Of a DNA stretch of 64,000 bases, positions 52,481-62,800 are shown piece after piece. The stretch spans positions 124,001 through 188,000 of the forward strand of contig NZ_JOEA01000010.1 of NCBI RefSeq assembly GCF_000719115.1, written 5' to 3'. Under the pieces are notes generated by a model. That model was not told where the DNA came from. It saw only the letters and a program-made list of their open reading frames with translations, and ran no database searches. Made by a program: the position numbers and the translations under genes. Position 1 is the stretch's first letter, and each line of letters starts with the position of its first letter. This stretch comes from Lentzea albidocapillata. GTDB taxonomy: Bacteria; Actinomycetota; Actinomycetes; Mycobacteriales; Pseudonocardiaceae.

Positions 52481-54424
52481 TCATTCCGCAGCGATTTCCA
52501 GGAACGGTTGGAGGGACTCGGGATTGCGGAGCGCGCCCCGGCTGACGGCTCGGTCCGGGTCCATGCCGGCGAGGATCTTCTTGACCGGGACCTCGCACTT
52601 CTTGCCGTTGAGAGTCCTGGGGATCTCGGCCACGGCCACGAAGCGGTTCGGGACGTGACGGGGGGACAACGACGCGCGCAATTCACGGCGTAGCAACGGT
52701 TCCACGTCGGGCAGCGTTACTCCGTCCAGCACGACGAAGCAGAGGAGTTCGCCCTCGGTCACGCCCGAGGTGTCGATCACCAGGGAGTCGACGACGCCCT
52801 CGATGGACTCGACCACGCGGTAGAACTCCGAGGTGCCCATGCGGACGCCGCCGCGGTTCAGGGTCGAGTCGGAGCGGCCGTAGATCACCGCCGAGCCTCG
52901 CGGGGTGATGCGGATCCAGTCGCCGTGGCGCCAGATTCCGGGATATGTGTCGAAGTACGCGTCGCGGAGGCGTGAGCCGTCCTCATCGCCCCAGAAGTAG
53001 ACCGGCATGGACGGCATCGGCTTGGTGATGACGAGTTCGCCGACCTCGTTGTCCAGCGCGGTACCGGACTCGCTGTACGCGTAGACCGCGGCGCCGAGGG
53101 CTCGGCAGGAGAGTTCGCCCAGCCAGACGGGGCGGTCCGGGGAGGCTGCCACGAAGGCGGTGCAGAGGTCGGTTCCGCCGGAGACCGAGGCGATCTGGAC
53201 GTCCTTGCCGACGGCGGAGGCGATCCAGCGGAAGCCTTCAGGGGTCAGGGGTGCGCCGGTCGAGCCGACGACGCGCAGGCCCGTCAGGTCGTAGCGGGAG
53301 GACGGGTCGATGCCCTCCTTCAGGCACGACTGGACGTACGGGGCCGAGGTGCCGAAGTAGGTCACGCGGTGCTGTTCGGCCAAGTGCCACAACACATTCA
53401 GCGACGGGAACGCCGGGCTGCCGTCGTACAGGACGATGGTGGTGCCGACCATGAGGGCGCCCACCAGGTAGTTCCACATCATCCAGCCGGTGGTGGTGAA
53501 CCAGAAGAAGCGGTCGCCGGGGCCGAGGTCGCTGTGCAGGCCCAGCATCTTGAGGTGTTCCAGGACGATGCCGCCGTGGCCCTGGACGATGCCCTTGGGC
53601 AGGCCCGTGGTGCCGGACGAGTAGAGCACCCACAGCGGGTGGTCGAACGGCACCGGGGTGAACTCCAGCGGGGCGCCCTGGTGAGCGGCCACCAGCTCCG
53701 TGAACGACAGCGTGTCCGGCAGGGTCGAGCCGTTGTCCAGGTAGTCGATCAGGACCGTGGCGCGCAGCGACGGGATCTGCGCGCGGATCTCCTCCACGAC
53801 CGGGCGGCAGTCGAACGACCGTCCGTTGTAGACGTAGCCGGAGACCGCCACGAACACCACGGGCTCGATCTGGGTGAAGCGGTCGGCCACGGCGCGGGCG
53901 CCGAAGTCCGGGGAGCAGGACGACCACGTGGCGCCGAGCGAGGCGGCCGCCAGGAAGGCGATGAGGGCCTCGGGGGCGTTGGGGACCAGCGCGACCACCC
54001 GGTCGCCCTTGGAGACGCCCAGGGAGGCCAATGCGGCCCGGAAAGCGGCCACGCGCGAGCGCAGCGTGCCGAACGTCAAAGAAGATGTGACGCCGTCTTC
54101 GCGATGGAAGATCACGGCGAGGTCGTCGTCGCCTCCGCGGCGCAGCGCATGCTCGGCGTAGTTCAGGGTGGAACCGGGGAACCATTCGGCGCCGGGCATC
54201 TCCGTGGAACCCAGCACGCGTGACGGTTCGGTGTGGAACCTGACGTCGAAGTACGAAGCTATGGCGCCCCAGAACCCCTCGAGGTCTGAGACGGACCACT
54301 CCCACAGCGACTCGTAGTCGGGGAGGTCGCGGCCCTGCTCGGAGAGCCAGGTCCGAAAAGCGGTCATCCCGTTGTCCCTCGTGGGGTCCGGGCGCCACAG
54401 CAGTTCGACGTCGGTGTCGGTCAT
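52481..54424 (-). CDS. acetoacetate-CoA ligase
   Basis: This is a 647-residue acyl-activating enzyme of the acetoacetyl-CoA synthetase type. It has the N-terminal ACAS_N region (FWGAIASYFDVRFHTEPSRV), the AMP-binding P-loop YSSGTTGLPKGIVQGHGG, SVSGGTDLCTAFV, the hinge GRSDSTLNRGGVRMGTSEFY and a C-terminal acylation lysine in NGKKCEVPVKKIL. It activates acetoacetate for reuse of ketone-type carbon. It could work with the thiolase at 33545, but the two are far apart. It starts at ATG 54424. Confidence 0.94.
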   Translation of the reverse strand: MTDTDVELLWRPDPTRDNGMTAFRTWLSEQGRDLPDYESLWEWSVSDLEGFWGAIASYFDVRFHTEPSRVLGSTEMPGAEWFPGSTLNYAEHALRRGGDDDLAVIFHREDGVTSSLTFGTLRSRVAAFRAALASLGVSKGDRVVALVPNAPEALIAFLAAASLGATWSSCSPDFGARAVADRFTQIEPVVFVAVSGYVYNGRSFDCRPVVEEIRAQIPSLRATVLIDYLDNGSTLPDTLSFTELVAAHQGAPLEFTPVPFDHPLWVLYSSGTTGLPKGIVQGHGGIVLEHLKMLGLHSDLGPGDRFFWFTTTGWMMWNYLVGALMVGTTIVLYDGSPAFPSLNVLWHLAEQHRVTYFGTSAPYVQSCLKEGIDPSSRYDLTGLRVVGSTGAPLTPEGFRWIASAVGKDVQIASVSGGTDLCTAFVAASPDRPVWLGELSCRALGAAVYAYSESGTALDNEVGELVITKPMPSMPVYFWGDEDGSRLRDAYFDTYPGIWRHGDWIRITPRGSAVIYGRSDSTLNRGGVRMGTSEFYRVVESIEGVVDSLVIDTSGVTEGELLCFVVLDGVTLPDVEPLLRRELRASLSPRHVPNRFVAVAEIPRTLNGKKCEVPVKKILAGMDPDRAVSRGALRNPESLQPFLEIAAE

Positions 54425-54499
54425 GCCCCATGTCTAACCGAGGCACAACCGCACGTCCATGTGTGATTGGCGGACTTGCGGTAGCCCACCGGTGTGGAA

Positions 54500-55255
54500 C
54501 TATCCCGCCGCGATCAACTCGTCGACGGCGCTGGTCAGGCGTGAGGCGTCGGCCGGGGCCAGCACCAGCCAGCCGTCCTGCCTGCGCAGGAGGTAGCGGC
54601 CCTCTCGGGTGTCGAGCCACTGCACCGATCGGCCGGTCGGGCGCGGCACGCCGTCGCGGTTGCGGGCGGTCAGGCCCAGTTCGCCGCCGCCGATGCGGGA
54701 CGTGACGATCCGCATCAGGTTGTGCGCCTCGGGCTCGCGGATGCCCGCGTCGCGCAGGATCTCCAGGAACGCCTGCTTGCCGTCCTGCTCGCCCGCCTGG
54801 CCCGCGCGGACGTAGTCGTCCCAGCGCACGTTCACGGCACGGCCGGTGCCCGGTGCGAGACCTGGCAACGATGACACCGTTGCCGAGGCCAGCGACGTCG
54901 GGTGGAACGGGTACAGGTGCACCTCGCCGTTCACGCGGGCGGCGAAGACACCGCCCCAGCCGGCGCACGCGATGCCGCGGGCCAGTTCGGTGCCCTTGAA
55001 GTACGCGATCTCCAACGCCCGGTCGAACTCACCGAGGCCGCTGATCAACGCCCTCAGGTCAGGATCCGGGCGCTGCACCGTGCCCAGCCGGCGAGCCTGC
55101 AACGTCCGTGAACTCTCGTCGACGAGACGCTGCCGCGCCGCCCGGGTGGCCCCGACGTGGGGCGTGCCGAGCGGCACGACGCGGTCCTCGCCGTGCACGG
55201 CCTGCCACAGCAGGAAGAACTCCTGCGAGCTCACCGTGTACTGGCGGTCGGTCAC
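54500..55255 (-). CDS. ESX secretion-associated protein EspG
   Basis: This 251-residue protein is of the EspG family, cytosolic chaperones that bind the helical tip of PPE proteins before type VII secretion. It begins QYTVSSQEFFLLWQAVHGED and contains LGEFDRALEIAYFKGTELAR, WDDYVRAGQAGEQDGKQAFL and REGRYLLRRQDGWLVLAPAD. It follows a PPE-type gene with a four-base overlap. No core ESX gene (EccB, EccC, EccD, MycP) is present in the window. Confidence 0.9.
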   Translation of the reverse strand: MTDRQYTVSSQEFFLLWQAVHGEDRVVPLGTPHVGATRAARQRLVDESSRTLQARRLGTVQRPDPDLRALISGLGEFDRALEIAYFKGTELARGIACAGWGGVFAARVNGEVHLYPFHPTSLASATVSSLPGLAPGTGRAVNVRWDDYVRAGQAGEQDGKQAFLEILRDAGIREPEAHNLMRIVTSRIGGGELGLTARNRDGVPRPTGRSVQWLDTREGRYLLRRQDGWLVLAPADASRLTSAVDELIAAG

Positions 55256-56514
55256 TGACCGATCACCGGCGGGGCCGCCTTGCGGTCCAGACCGAAGACG
55301 TTGTCGTCCTCTTCCAGGTAGCTCGCCGTCTTGTGTTCCTTCGAGTCGTTCTGGCCGCCGCCGGCCACGGGGGCACCGGCCATCGGCGCGCCGCCCATCG
55401 CGAGCGGGTTCTGGAACGCCTTGGTCGTGTTGCCGGGTGCGGCCGAGGCCGCAGCTGCGGCACCACCGGCGCCACCACCGCGCGAGCCCTCGCTCACACC
55501 GGCCGAGCCACCGGCGGACGCGGCACCGCCGGCGCCGCTGGCGGCAGCGCCCTGGTTGCCGCTGCCGGAGCCGAACGGACGGGCCATGCCGCCGCCGAAG
55601 CCGCCGAACCCTCCGGCGCCACCACGGCCACCGGCACCTCCGCCATAGCGCGAGGACGTGTTCGTGGTGCCGCGGTTCTGGTTCTGCGTGCCGGTCGCGA
55701 CGGGAGCACCCGCGCCACCGCCCGCGCCGTCCGAGGGCGTCGCCGGCGTGCGGCCGGTGAGGTCGCCGCCGACCGGGGTCGGATTGATCGGGTTGACGGG
55801 AGGCGTGAACTGCGCGGGCACGGTCTGGTCGACCGCGGCCGAGTTGCGCTGGAACGCCGCCATCACGTCCGCCGCGCGGCGGTGCGAGGCGTCGTTGGCC
55901 GCGAGGGCGTCGACGGGGCTGCTGCCGATGGTCTCGAAGCCGGCGAACTCGGTCTGCGGCTGCGCGATCAGACGCGGTTCCCGCAGGCTCGCGGACCCGA
56001 AACCGTCGACCTGGTCGACCGTCCGCAACCTGTCCTGCAGCACCGGCCTCGGCAGCGTCGTCTCCGCGGGCACCGGCGGTTCCGGCGCCTTGGGAGGCGG
56101 CGGCATCGCGGCACGCGCGGCTTCGACGTTGCTGGTCTCGGTCGTGATCGCGGCCGAGACCTTGGTCGCGTAGTTCGCGGTGTCGTCGACCCAGTTGGTG
56201 ACCTCGGTCAGACCGTCACGGGCGAGCCGGGCCGACTCGCTGTCCCAGCCGACCGACGAGTCCTCGACGGCCTTGAGCAGGCCCGTGCGCACGCCGGCGA
56301 TGTCCTCGCCGATCTTCTGCCAGTTCGTGGCTGCGGCCTGGGCACCGTCGAGGTTCACGCCCGTGTGGACCATTTTGTAGAGCTGCTCGTGGGTGTACGT
56401 CATCCAGTCGACCGGCTCGTGCAGGTCGCTGCGGTCGTACTTGCCGTCGCCGTGGTGCGACGACTTGCCGTCCCGGTCTCCGTTGCCCTTGTTGTCGTGC
56501 GATCCGTGGCTCAC
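55252..56514 (-). CDS. PPE-type ESX substrate-like protein
   Basis: The 420-residue product has an N-terminal helical PPE/WXG-like domain (about 35-150; DWMTYTHEQLYKMVHTGVNL, GWDSESARLARDG) followed by MPPPP. A long Gly/Ala/Pro-rich low-complexity region (about 230-390) precedes a short charged C terminus (SYLEEDDNVFGLDRK). The GTG start overlaps the stop of the upstream gene (GTGA), and its own 3' end overlaps espG. It is probably secreted, or displayed at the surface, through an ESX system encoded elsewhere. Confidence 0.85.
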   Translation of the reverse strand: MSHGSHDNKGNGDRDGKSSHHGDGKYDRSDLHEPVDWMTYTHEQLYKMVHTGVNLDGAQAAATNWQKIGEDIAGVRTGLLKAVEDSSVGWDSESARLARDGLTEVTNWVDDTANYATKVSAAITTETSNVEAARAAMPPPPKAPEPPVPAETTLPRPVLQDRLRTVDQVDGFGSASLREPRLIAQPQTEFAGFETIGSSPVDALAANDASHRRAADVMAAFQRNSAAVDQTVPAQFTPPVNPINPTPVGGDLTGRTPATPSDGAGGGAGAPVATGTQNQNRGTTNTSSRYGGGAGGRGGAGGFGGFGGGMARPFGSGSGNQGAAASGAGGAASAGGSAGVSEGSRGGGAGGAAAAASAAPGNTTKAFQNPLAMGGAPMAGAPVAGGGQNDSKEHKTASYLEEDDNVFGLDRKAAPPVIGQ

Positions 56515-57065
56515 CAGGACCCCCCGGCGTTCTTCATCGACTTCTCGGCCTCTTCGTCGGCGTCGCGAATGGTGTCGCGGTTGCGGCGCAGGGCGTTGCT
56601 GATGTCGTCGAGGACCTTGAAGAGGTCCAGCAACGCCTTGGCGGCACCCGAGTCCTCACCGACGGCCAGGTCGGAGAACCGCGCGCTGATCGCCTTGGCG
56701 ACCGGGTTCTCCCCCAGCTGCAGCGGTGTGGCCAGCTGGTCGGTGGCGCGCTTCCACAGGTCCATCACCTGGTCCCGGGCCGCATCGACGGCCTTGATCA
56801 ACGCGTCCGCCGCGTCGACGTCGAGCGTCAGCTTCCCGTTGTCCGCCGCCTGGTCGAGCTTGGCCGCGGCATGGCTCGCCTCCGCCTTGTCCGCGAGCAT
56901 CTGCTGCTGGAGAACAGGCTTCACCGCCGCCAGCTGCTCAGCCGTGATCGGCACGGTGGTCGACGTCGTGACCTCCGGTGTCACCGCCGGCGGTTGCGCC
57001 GGCGGCACGGTGTCCGTCGTCGCCGCGCCAGTCGTCCCGGTACCTGTCCCAGTGCCTTCAGCCAT
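56511..57065 (-). CDS. ESX-associated helical protein, possible PE/WXG-like partner
   Basis: The 184-residue product has a disordered Thr/Pro-rich N terminus (about 1-40). A helical region (about 42-175) contains LAAVKPVLQQQMLADKAEAS, AADALIKAVDAARDQVMDLW and RRNRDTIRDADEEAEKSMKN, and the protein ends GGSW. The helical hairpin length and operon position suggest a secretion partner of the PPE-type protein, but it is not a canonical WXG100 protein. It is the first gene of the operon, which ends with espG. No strong promoter is visible; a small hairpin (57106-57132) lies upstream. Confidence 0.75.
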   Translation of the reverse strand: MAEGTGTGTGTTGAATTDTVPPAQPPAVTPEVTTSTTVPITAEQLAAVKPVLQQQMLADKAEASHAAAKLDQAADNGKLTLDVDAADALIKAVDAARDQVMDLWKRATDQLATPLQLGENPVAKAISARFSDLAVGEDSGAAKALLDLFKVLDDISNALRRNRDTIRDADEEAEKSMKNAGGSW

Positions 57066-57200
57066 CCCTAGTAACCCCCTGCACTGCTAACTCGTCACCG
57101 CAGCACTGGGTGTTACGCGCAGCTACACCCAGTCAGCCGTCCGAAGCACTCCTTAGATGTACCTGGAGGACGGTTCGGTTCCAATCCGCCGGAAAGACCC

Positions 57201-57842
57201 TTACCTCATGTGAGCGTCGAACCAGTTCAACGCACGAACCCACGCTTCGTCACTCGAAACAGTGAAACGAACCAGATCGGACGCGGTTTCGGAGCTGATC
57301 ACAGCATCACGAAGCTTGCTCACTTCTTCCGACTCCTCGTCGCTGAAGATGCCGAGCCATGGGCACGTGAGGTCGCCCGCCACGTCCACCAGCGCCGGAA
57401 GGCCGTCCGAGAGCGGCTCGAGGATGCCGGGCGCCTGCACGGTGACGGCGGCGCCGATCGTGCGGCTGGCGGCGACCACCATGGCGACGGTGCCGCCGAT
57501 GTCGAACCCGACGACGCCCATCCGGTCGGCGTCCACGCCCTGCTGGCCCAGCCAGACGAACGCGACGTCGGTGTCCGCGAGCAGCCGGTCGCCGTTGAGC
57601 TTGCTGACCTGGTCCTTGATGTCGTCACCGTGCACCCGGTCCGCGTCGTAGAGGTGCGGCGCTATCGCGAGCCAGCCCTCGTCGGCGAGGCTGCTGACGA
57701 GGGTGCGCACACCCGCGGTGATACCGCGGGCCTCGTGCAGCACCACGAGCCCGCCCCGCACGGCGGAGTCGGGTTCGGCGATCGTCACCCGCAGCTCACG
57801 GCCGTCGGTGAGGGAAAGCGTCTCGGTGCGGGTAGTGGTCAT
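57201..57842 (-). CDS. dienelactone hydrolase-family protein, probable pseudoenzyme
   Basis: The 213-residue product has the alpha/beta-hydrolase fold of dienelactone hydrolases (LVVLHEARGITAGVRTLVSS, YDADRVHGDDI). The nucleophile elbow, usually GFCFGG, reads GFDIGG with Asp114 in place of Cys. The usual GHGF histidine segment before the last helix is absent (FTVSSDEAWVRALNWFDAHM). It may be catalytically inactive or use another chemistry. I chose ATG 57842, with GGGTGGGA upstream. It is divergent from the aminotransferase gene. Confidence 0.82.
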   Translation of the reverse strand: MTTTRTETLSLTDGRELRVTIAEPDSAVRGGLVVLHEARGITAGVRTLVSSLADEGWLAIAPHLYDADRVHGDDIKDQVSKLNGDRLLADTDVAFVWLGQQGVDADRMGVVGFDIGGTVAMVVAASRTIGAAVTVQAPGILEPLSDGLPALVDVAGDLTCPWLGIFSDEESEEVSKLRDAVISSETASDLVRFTVSSDEAWVRALNWFDAHMR

Positions 57843-57918
57843 GATTCCCACCCTTCCACGAGGGGGTGAACTCCAGTCAACGTGACCAATCGGACGGAGC
57901 AATGCGAGGATCGGGTCC

Positions 57919-58986
57919 ATGACCGTGCGAACCCGTGCTGACCTGGCGTCCCTGCCGTCCTACGTGCCTGGCAGGACCATCCCCGGCGCCATCAAGCTCG
58001 CGAGCAACGAGGTGTCGGCCGGACCGCTTCCCAGCGTCGTCAAAGCGATCGCCGAAGCGGCCACCAGCATCAACAGGTACCCCGATTCGGGCGCCGTTGA
58101 ACTCACCGGGCGGCTGGCCGACAAACTCGGCGTGCCCGCCGACCACCTGGCGCTCGGCTGCGGCTCGGTGACCCTGTGCCAGCAGCTCGTCCAGGCCACC
58201 TGCACCGAGAACGACGAGGTCCTGTTCGCGTGGAGGTCGTTCGAGGCCTACCCGATCGTCACGCACGTGGCGGGCGCGCGGCAGATCCGTGTGCCGCTGA
58301 ACTCGGAGCACACGCACGACCTCGACGCGATGCTCGCGGCGATCACGCCGAACACGCGGATGGTCTTCGTCTGCAACCCGAACAACCCGACCGGCACCGC
58401 GCTGCGCACCGACGAGATCGAGGCGTTCATCGCTCGCGTGCCGCGCGACGTGCTCGTGGTGCTCGACGAGGCGTACAAGGAGTTCGTCGACGACGCCCAC
58501 ATCCCGGACGGCGTCGAGCTCGCGAAGCAGCAGTGGGCCGCGGGCCACAACAACGTCGCCGTGCTGCGGACGTTCTCGAAGGCGTACGGCCTCGCGGGCC
58601 TGCGGATCGGCTACGCGGTCGCGCCGCCGGTCGTCGCCGACGTGCTGCGCAAGGTGTACGTGCCGTTCTCGGTGAACGCGCTGGCGCAGGTGGCCGCGAT
58701 GGCCTCGCTGGACGCCGAGGACGAGCTGATGGTCCGCTGCCGCGCGATCGTGGCGGAACGGGGTCGCGTGCGCGCCGAACTGCTGGCCATGGGCTTCGAT
58801 GTGCCGGAGACCCAGGCGAACTTCGTGTGGCTGCCGCTGGGCGAGCGCACGGGCGCGTTCAACGAGCACTGCTTGGCGCACAAGGTCGTCGTGCGCGCGT
58901 TCGTCGGCGAGGGTGCCCGGGTGACCATCGGCGAGCCGCACGAGAACGACGCGTTCCTGGCCGCGGCTCGCACGTTCACTTCATGA
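57919..58986 (+). CDS. hisC: histidinol-phosphate/aromatic aminotransferase (HisC/Pat-like)
   Basis: This is a 355-residue fold-type I PLP enzyme. The Schiff-base lysine is Lys221 in RTFSKAYGLAGLRIGY. Other signatures are IKLASNEV, NRYPDSGAVELTGRLAD, FVCNPNNPTGTAL and VLDEAYKEFV. In actinobacteria this branch includes Pat, which aminates phenylpyruvate, so it could close the tyrosine/phenylalanine pathway with the tyrA gene at 29287. It is not next to other his genes, which favours the aromatic role. The 3' end overlaps the permease gene by 11 bases. Confidence 0.9.
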   Translation: MTVRTRADLASLPSYVPGRTIPGAIKLASNEVSAGPLPSVVKAIAEAATSINRYPDSGAVELTGRLADKLGVPADHLALGCGSVTLCQQLVQATCTENDEVLFAWRSFEAYPIVTHVAGARQIRVPLNSEHTHDLDAMLAAITPNTRMVFVCNPNNPTGTALRTDEIEAFIARVPRDVLVVLDEAYKEFVDDAHIPDGVELAKQQWAAGHNNVAVLRTFSKAYGLAGLRIGYAVAPPVVADVLRKVYVPFSVNALAQVAAMASLDAEDELMVRCRAIVAERGRVRAELLAMGFDVPETQANFVWLPLGERTGAFNEHCLAHKVVVRAFVGEGARVTIGEPHENDAFLAAARTFTS

Positions 58987-59725
58987 GCAGCTGAACGATC
59001 GCCGCGACTCCCACCACCACGATGACGCCGCGCAACACGGCGGGTGGGAGTTTGCGGCCGATCTTGGCACCGATCTGGCCGCCGACCACGGACCCGACGG
59101 CCAGCAGCAGCACGACCAGCCACGCCACGTCGGCGATGAAGATGAACAGGACGCCGGCGACGAGGTTCACGAACGCGGTGAGCACGTTCTTCAGCGCGTT
59201 CATCCGCTGCAGGTGCTCGCTGACGAGCACGCCCATGATGCCCATGACCAGCACGCCCTGCGCGGCACCGAAGTAGCCGCCGTAGATGCCGGCGGCGAAG
59301 ACGCCGAACCACAGCAGCACGCCGCCATCGTTGTCGTTGCGCCGGTGCGCGAGCTTGCGGTTGAGCCACGGCTGGATGAGCACGAGGACCAGCGCGATCA
59401 CGATCAGCACCGGCACGATCGCCGTGAATGCCTTGTCCGGCAACGTAACCAGCAGAATCGCGCCGAGGATGCCGCCCAGGATGGACGCGGGCAGCAGGCG
59501 CTTGATGCGGTCCGACTGCCCCTTCAGCTCCTCGCGGTAACCCCAAGCGCCGGACAGCGAACCGGGCACGAGACCGAGGCTGTTGGACACGTTCGCCACC
59601 ACGGGCGGATAGCCGACGGCGAGCAGCACCGGGAACGTCACGAGGGTGCCGCTGCCCACGACGGTGTTGATCCCGCCTGCGAACACACCCGCGATCACCA
59701 CCGCGATTGCTTCCCAGACCGTCAC
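58976..59725 (-). CDS. TauE/SafE-family membrane permease
   Basis: This 249-residue protein has about eight hydrophobic segments. It shows the duplicated TauE/SafE pattern: GGINTVVGSGTLVTFPVLLA in the first half and GIYGGYFGAAQGVLVMGIMG in the second. These proteins export or import sulfonates or sulfite-like anions, but the substrate is unknown. I chose GTG 59725, with GGGG six bases upstream; GTG 59731 and GTG 59764 are in frame further out. It converges with the aminotransferase. Confidence 0.88.
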   Translation of the reverse strand: MTVWEAIAVVIAGVFAGGINTVVGSGTLVTFPVLLAVGYPPVVANVSNSLGLVPGSLSGAWGYREELKGQSDRIKRLLPASILGGILGAILLVTLPDKAFTAIVPVLIVIALVLVLIQPWLNRKLAHRRNDNDGGVLLWFGVFAAGIYGGYFGAAQGVLVMGIMGVLVSEHLQRMNALKNVLTAFVNLVAGVLFIFIADVAWLVVLLLAVGSVVGGQIGAKIGRKLPPAVLRGVIVVVGVAAIVQLLMK

Positions 59726-59798
59726 GTCCACCCCCAGGTACCCGATGGTTCGCGACGCTAACACTCCGTTCGGACCAGCGAAGTGTGGCGCTCATGAC

Positions 59799-59835
59799 AA
59801 CAGGCCCGGCACTCAAAGTGAGCACCGGGCCTGTT
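59799..59835 (-). terminator. terminator of the large LAXTG surface-protein gene
   Basis: AACAGGCCCGG (59799-59809) pairs exactly with CCGGGCCTGTT (59825-59835). An inner CACT/AGTG pair sits in the loop. It begins 13 bases after the stop at 59849. Confidence 0.85.
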
Positions 59836-59848
59836 GGGATTCGTTCGG

Positions 59849-62800
59849 TTACGCGACCTTGCGGCGGCCGATCAGGCTGGCGCCGAAGCCGAACGCCACG
59901 AGCAGCGCGCCGAGCAGGCCGAGGCCCAGGACGGACGCTCCGGTCTTGGCGAGCACGTCAGCCGAACCGCCACCACCGGACGCGACCGGCGTGACCACGG
60001 CAGGCTTCTGGTCCTCCGGCAGCTGGTAGCCGGGGTCCTCGACCTCGGGTCCCGGAACGAGCTGGAACAGCTGCACCTCGTGCTCACCGCCGACGCTGAC
60101 CAGGAACCACGGGCCCATCCGGGGAATCTCGACCTTCCACGGACCCGGCACGATCAGGTCGTAGCGGCCGACCGGCAGCTGCGAGACGCCGAACTTGCCC
60201 TCGGCGTCGGTGATCGTGCGCGCGACAACCTTCTTCGTGCCGTACTCGGCCACGATGACGGTCATCCCGGGCTTCGGCAGGTAGCCGTTCTCGTCCACCG
60301 TCACCAGCAGGCCCAAGGCGTCGGCGCGCAGGCCGACCACCTTCAGGTCGTCACCGGCGCCCGGAGCACCGGGATCGGCCAAGTCGGGAGCGAAGCTGCA
60401 CCCGAGGGTGGCGAAGCCGATGGACGCCGCCTCTTCCGGCAGCGGACCGGTGACCCGGAACGTGCGCTTCTCGCCGTTCGGGACCGACACGCCGCCACCG
60501 TCCCACGCGAGCGCGCCCCAGCCGGGACCGCTGTTGTAGATCTCACCGGGCGAGCCCGGGCCGCTGCAGAGCGCGTTCACGACGGGCAGGTCGGCGCCGG
60601 TCTTGTTCTCCAGGGTGATCACGGCTTCCCAGTTCTCGTCGGCCGCGTACTCGTCCTTCGTGAAGTTCAGCGTCGCGAAGAACTTGTCGGACAGCGGACG
60701 CTCCGCACCGACCTCCAGCACCGACTCGGTGCCGGCGCTGACGGTCAACCTGTCGGTGTAGGAGCCGGGCCGCACCCAGCCGTCCGGGTAGGAGGCGTAG
60801 AAGTTGTACACGCCGACCGGGATGTTCTTGAACGACGCACGACCGGATTCGTCGGTCTTGGCGGTGCCCCACCAACCCGGCCGGGTGCCGCCGCTGACGG
60901 ACACCTCGACGTTCGGGAACGGCTGTTCGCCCGCGTCCTTCTGCTTGTTCTTGTTCGCGTCGGCGTACAGCACGATCGCGGCGTCACCGCTGAGGTACGT
61001 GACGGTGGCGGTCGCGGTGGCGTTGGAGGCGCCAGAGCCGTAGTTGATCGGCGTGAAGACCTGGACCGGCAGGCTGACCCTGTTGTCGCTGTTCAGCCAC
61101 CCGGCGGTGCCCACGACGGTGATCTCCCGGCTCTCACCGGGCCACAGGTACACCTTCTTGCTCTCGTCGCCCAGGTCACCGAACTGCGACCGGTCGAACT
61201 CGAGCATGTTGCGGAGGTCCGGCGTCAACTGGCCGACGCGCAGGCCGACCTGGGCCTCGTGACCCCTGCCGACGTTCTTCACGGTGATCGTGGCGCGCAT
61301 CGGCTCGGCGATGTCGTACGACGGCTTGTCGAAACTCACCGCGACGGTGATGGTCGGACGGTGGCTGACGTCGGGCACGTCGACGTCGCTCGGCACGACG
61401 TTGAGGTCACGCTTGACCGTCTGGTCCGCGACGATGTCGACGACGAACTCGTTGCCGTCCTGCGGCTTCCACTTGCCCGCGACCTGCAGCACGACCTTGC
61501 CGGGGTTGAGGCTGTAGATCCTCAGGTTGCCGTTCCAGTCGACCACGATGGTGTCCTTGACCGGACGCCGCGTGACCGGGTCGAGCACGTTGACGACCGC
61601 GTTGCGGAGGAGATCACCGTTCTCGGCGTTGACGACCTTGCCCTCGAACGCACCGTTCACGCCGGTGACGTCCGCGCGGACGTTGCCCCCGTACGCGGCA
61701 CCGTTGGCGTTGCGGCCCTGGTTGCCGAAGAAGCAGTTGGCGTAGATCCACGGGTTGGTCAGCTTCGGCATGTCCGTGGTGACGGACACCGTCAGCTCGC
61801 CGCGGGCCGGCACCGTGACACCGGGGCCGTCCGGGCGCAACGCCGAGAAGTTGTCGCTGCTGAGGAACTCGGGGCTGCTGCCGCTGCAGACCGCGACGAT
61901 GCGTTCGAGCGGCAGGGCACCGGAGTTCTTCAGCGTGATGTTCAGGCTGGGCTTCTCGCTGGCGTGGTACGTCGGCTTGGCGAACGACATGGTCGCCGTC
62001 AACGACTCGCGCACCGGCGCCACCACGGGCACCTCGAAGTACGTCTCCTGGCCGGCCTCGATCACGAACTCGTTGTGACCGGGCTTCACGGCTCGCTGGT
62101 CGTTCCCGACCTGCGAGATCGTGTACTTGCCGGTGACGGCGCTCCACACCTTGAACACACCGTTGGAGTCGCCGTGGCCCCAGACGTCGCCGGCCGGCGT
62201 GCCGCCCTTCGCGACGAAGTACGTGTTCGGGAGGCCCTCGCCCTGGTCGAACGCGCCGTTGTTGTTCGCGTCGACGTAGATCACGCCGGACGCGGAACCC
62301 TTGATCTGGTGGATCCGCAGGCTCACGTCCCTGCCGTTGTCCCCCGGCGTCGGGTCGGCGATGCCGTCGACGGTCGCGCGGAACTGGAAGGGCACCGACT
62401 CGGTGGTCGGGTTCGACGGGCGCAGCACGACCCGGAAGGACTTCTCCGTACCGGGCGCGAGCGACGGGCGGCCGCCCAGGTCACTTGCGCCGGAGACCAG
62501 CCACGCCTGCGTGCTCTCGTAGCCGAGCCGGATGTTCGACGCGAGCGCGTCGCCCTTGTTCTTCACGGTGAGCGTGAGACCGAGGTCCTCGCCCGCCGGG
62601 AACTCGGCGCGGTCGGGCGTCACGGTCACGGCCAGGTCGGCGCGCGGCTCGGCCGAGGGGGCGATGGCCGGCGGCACGTCCTTCTTCTCGTCCTCCGGCT
62701 TGGTGTCCGGGGTGGACGGGGTGGTGGACGGCGGCGTCTCCGGCTCGCTCGGCGGCGTTGACGGGTCGGCCGGTGGCGTGGACGGCTCGCTCGGTGGCGT

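Noticed and set aside
59834..62761. 975-codon plus-strand frame opposite the LAXTG protein
   Set aside because: The minus strand has signal peptide, domains and sorting signal; the plus frame is a composition artefact.
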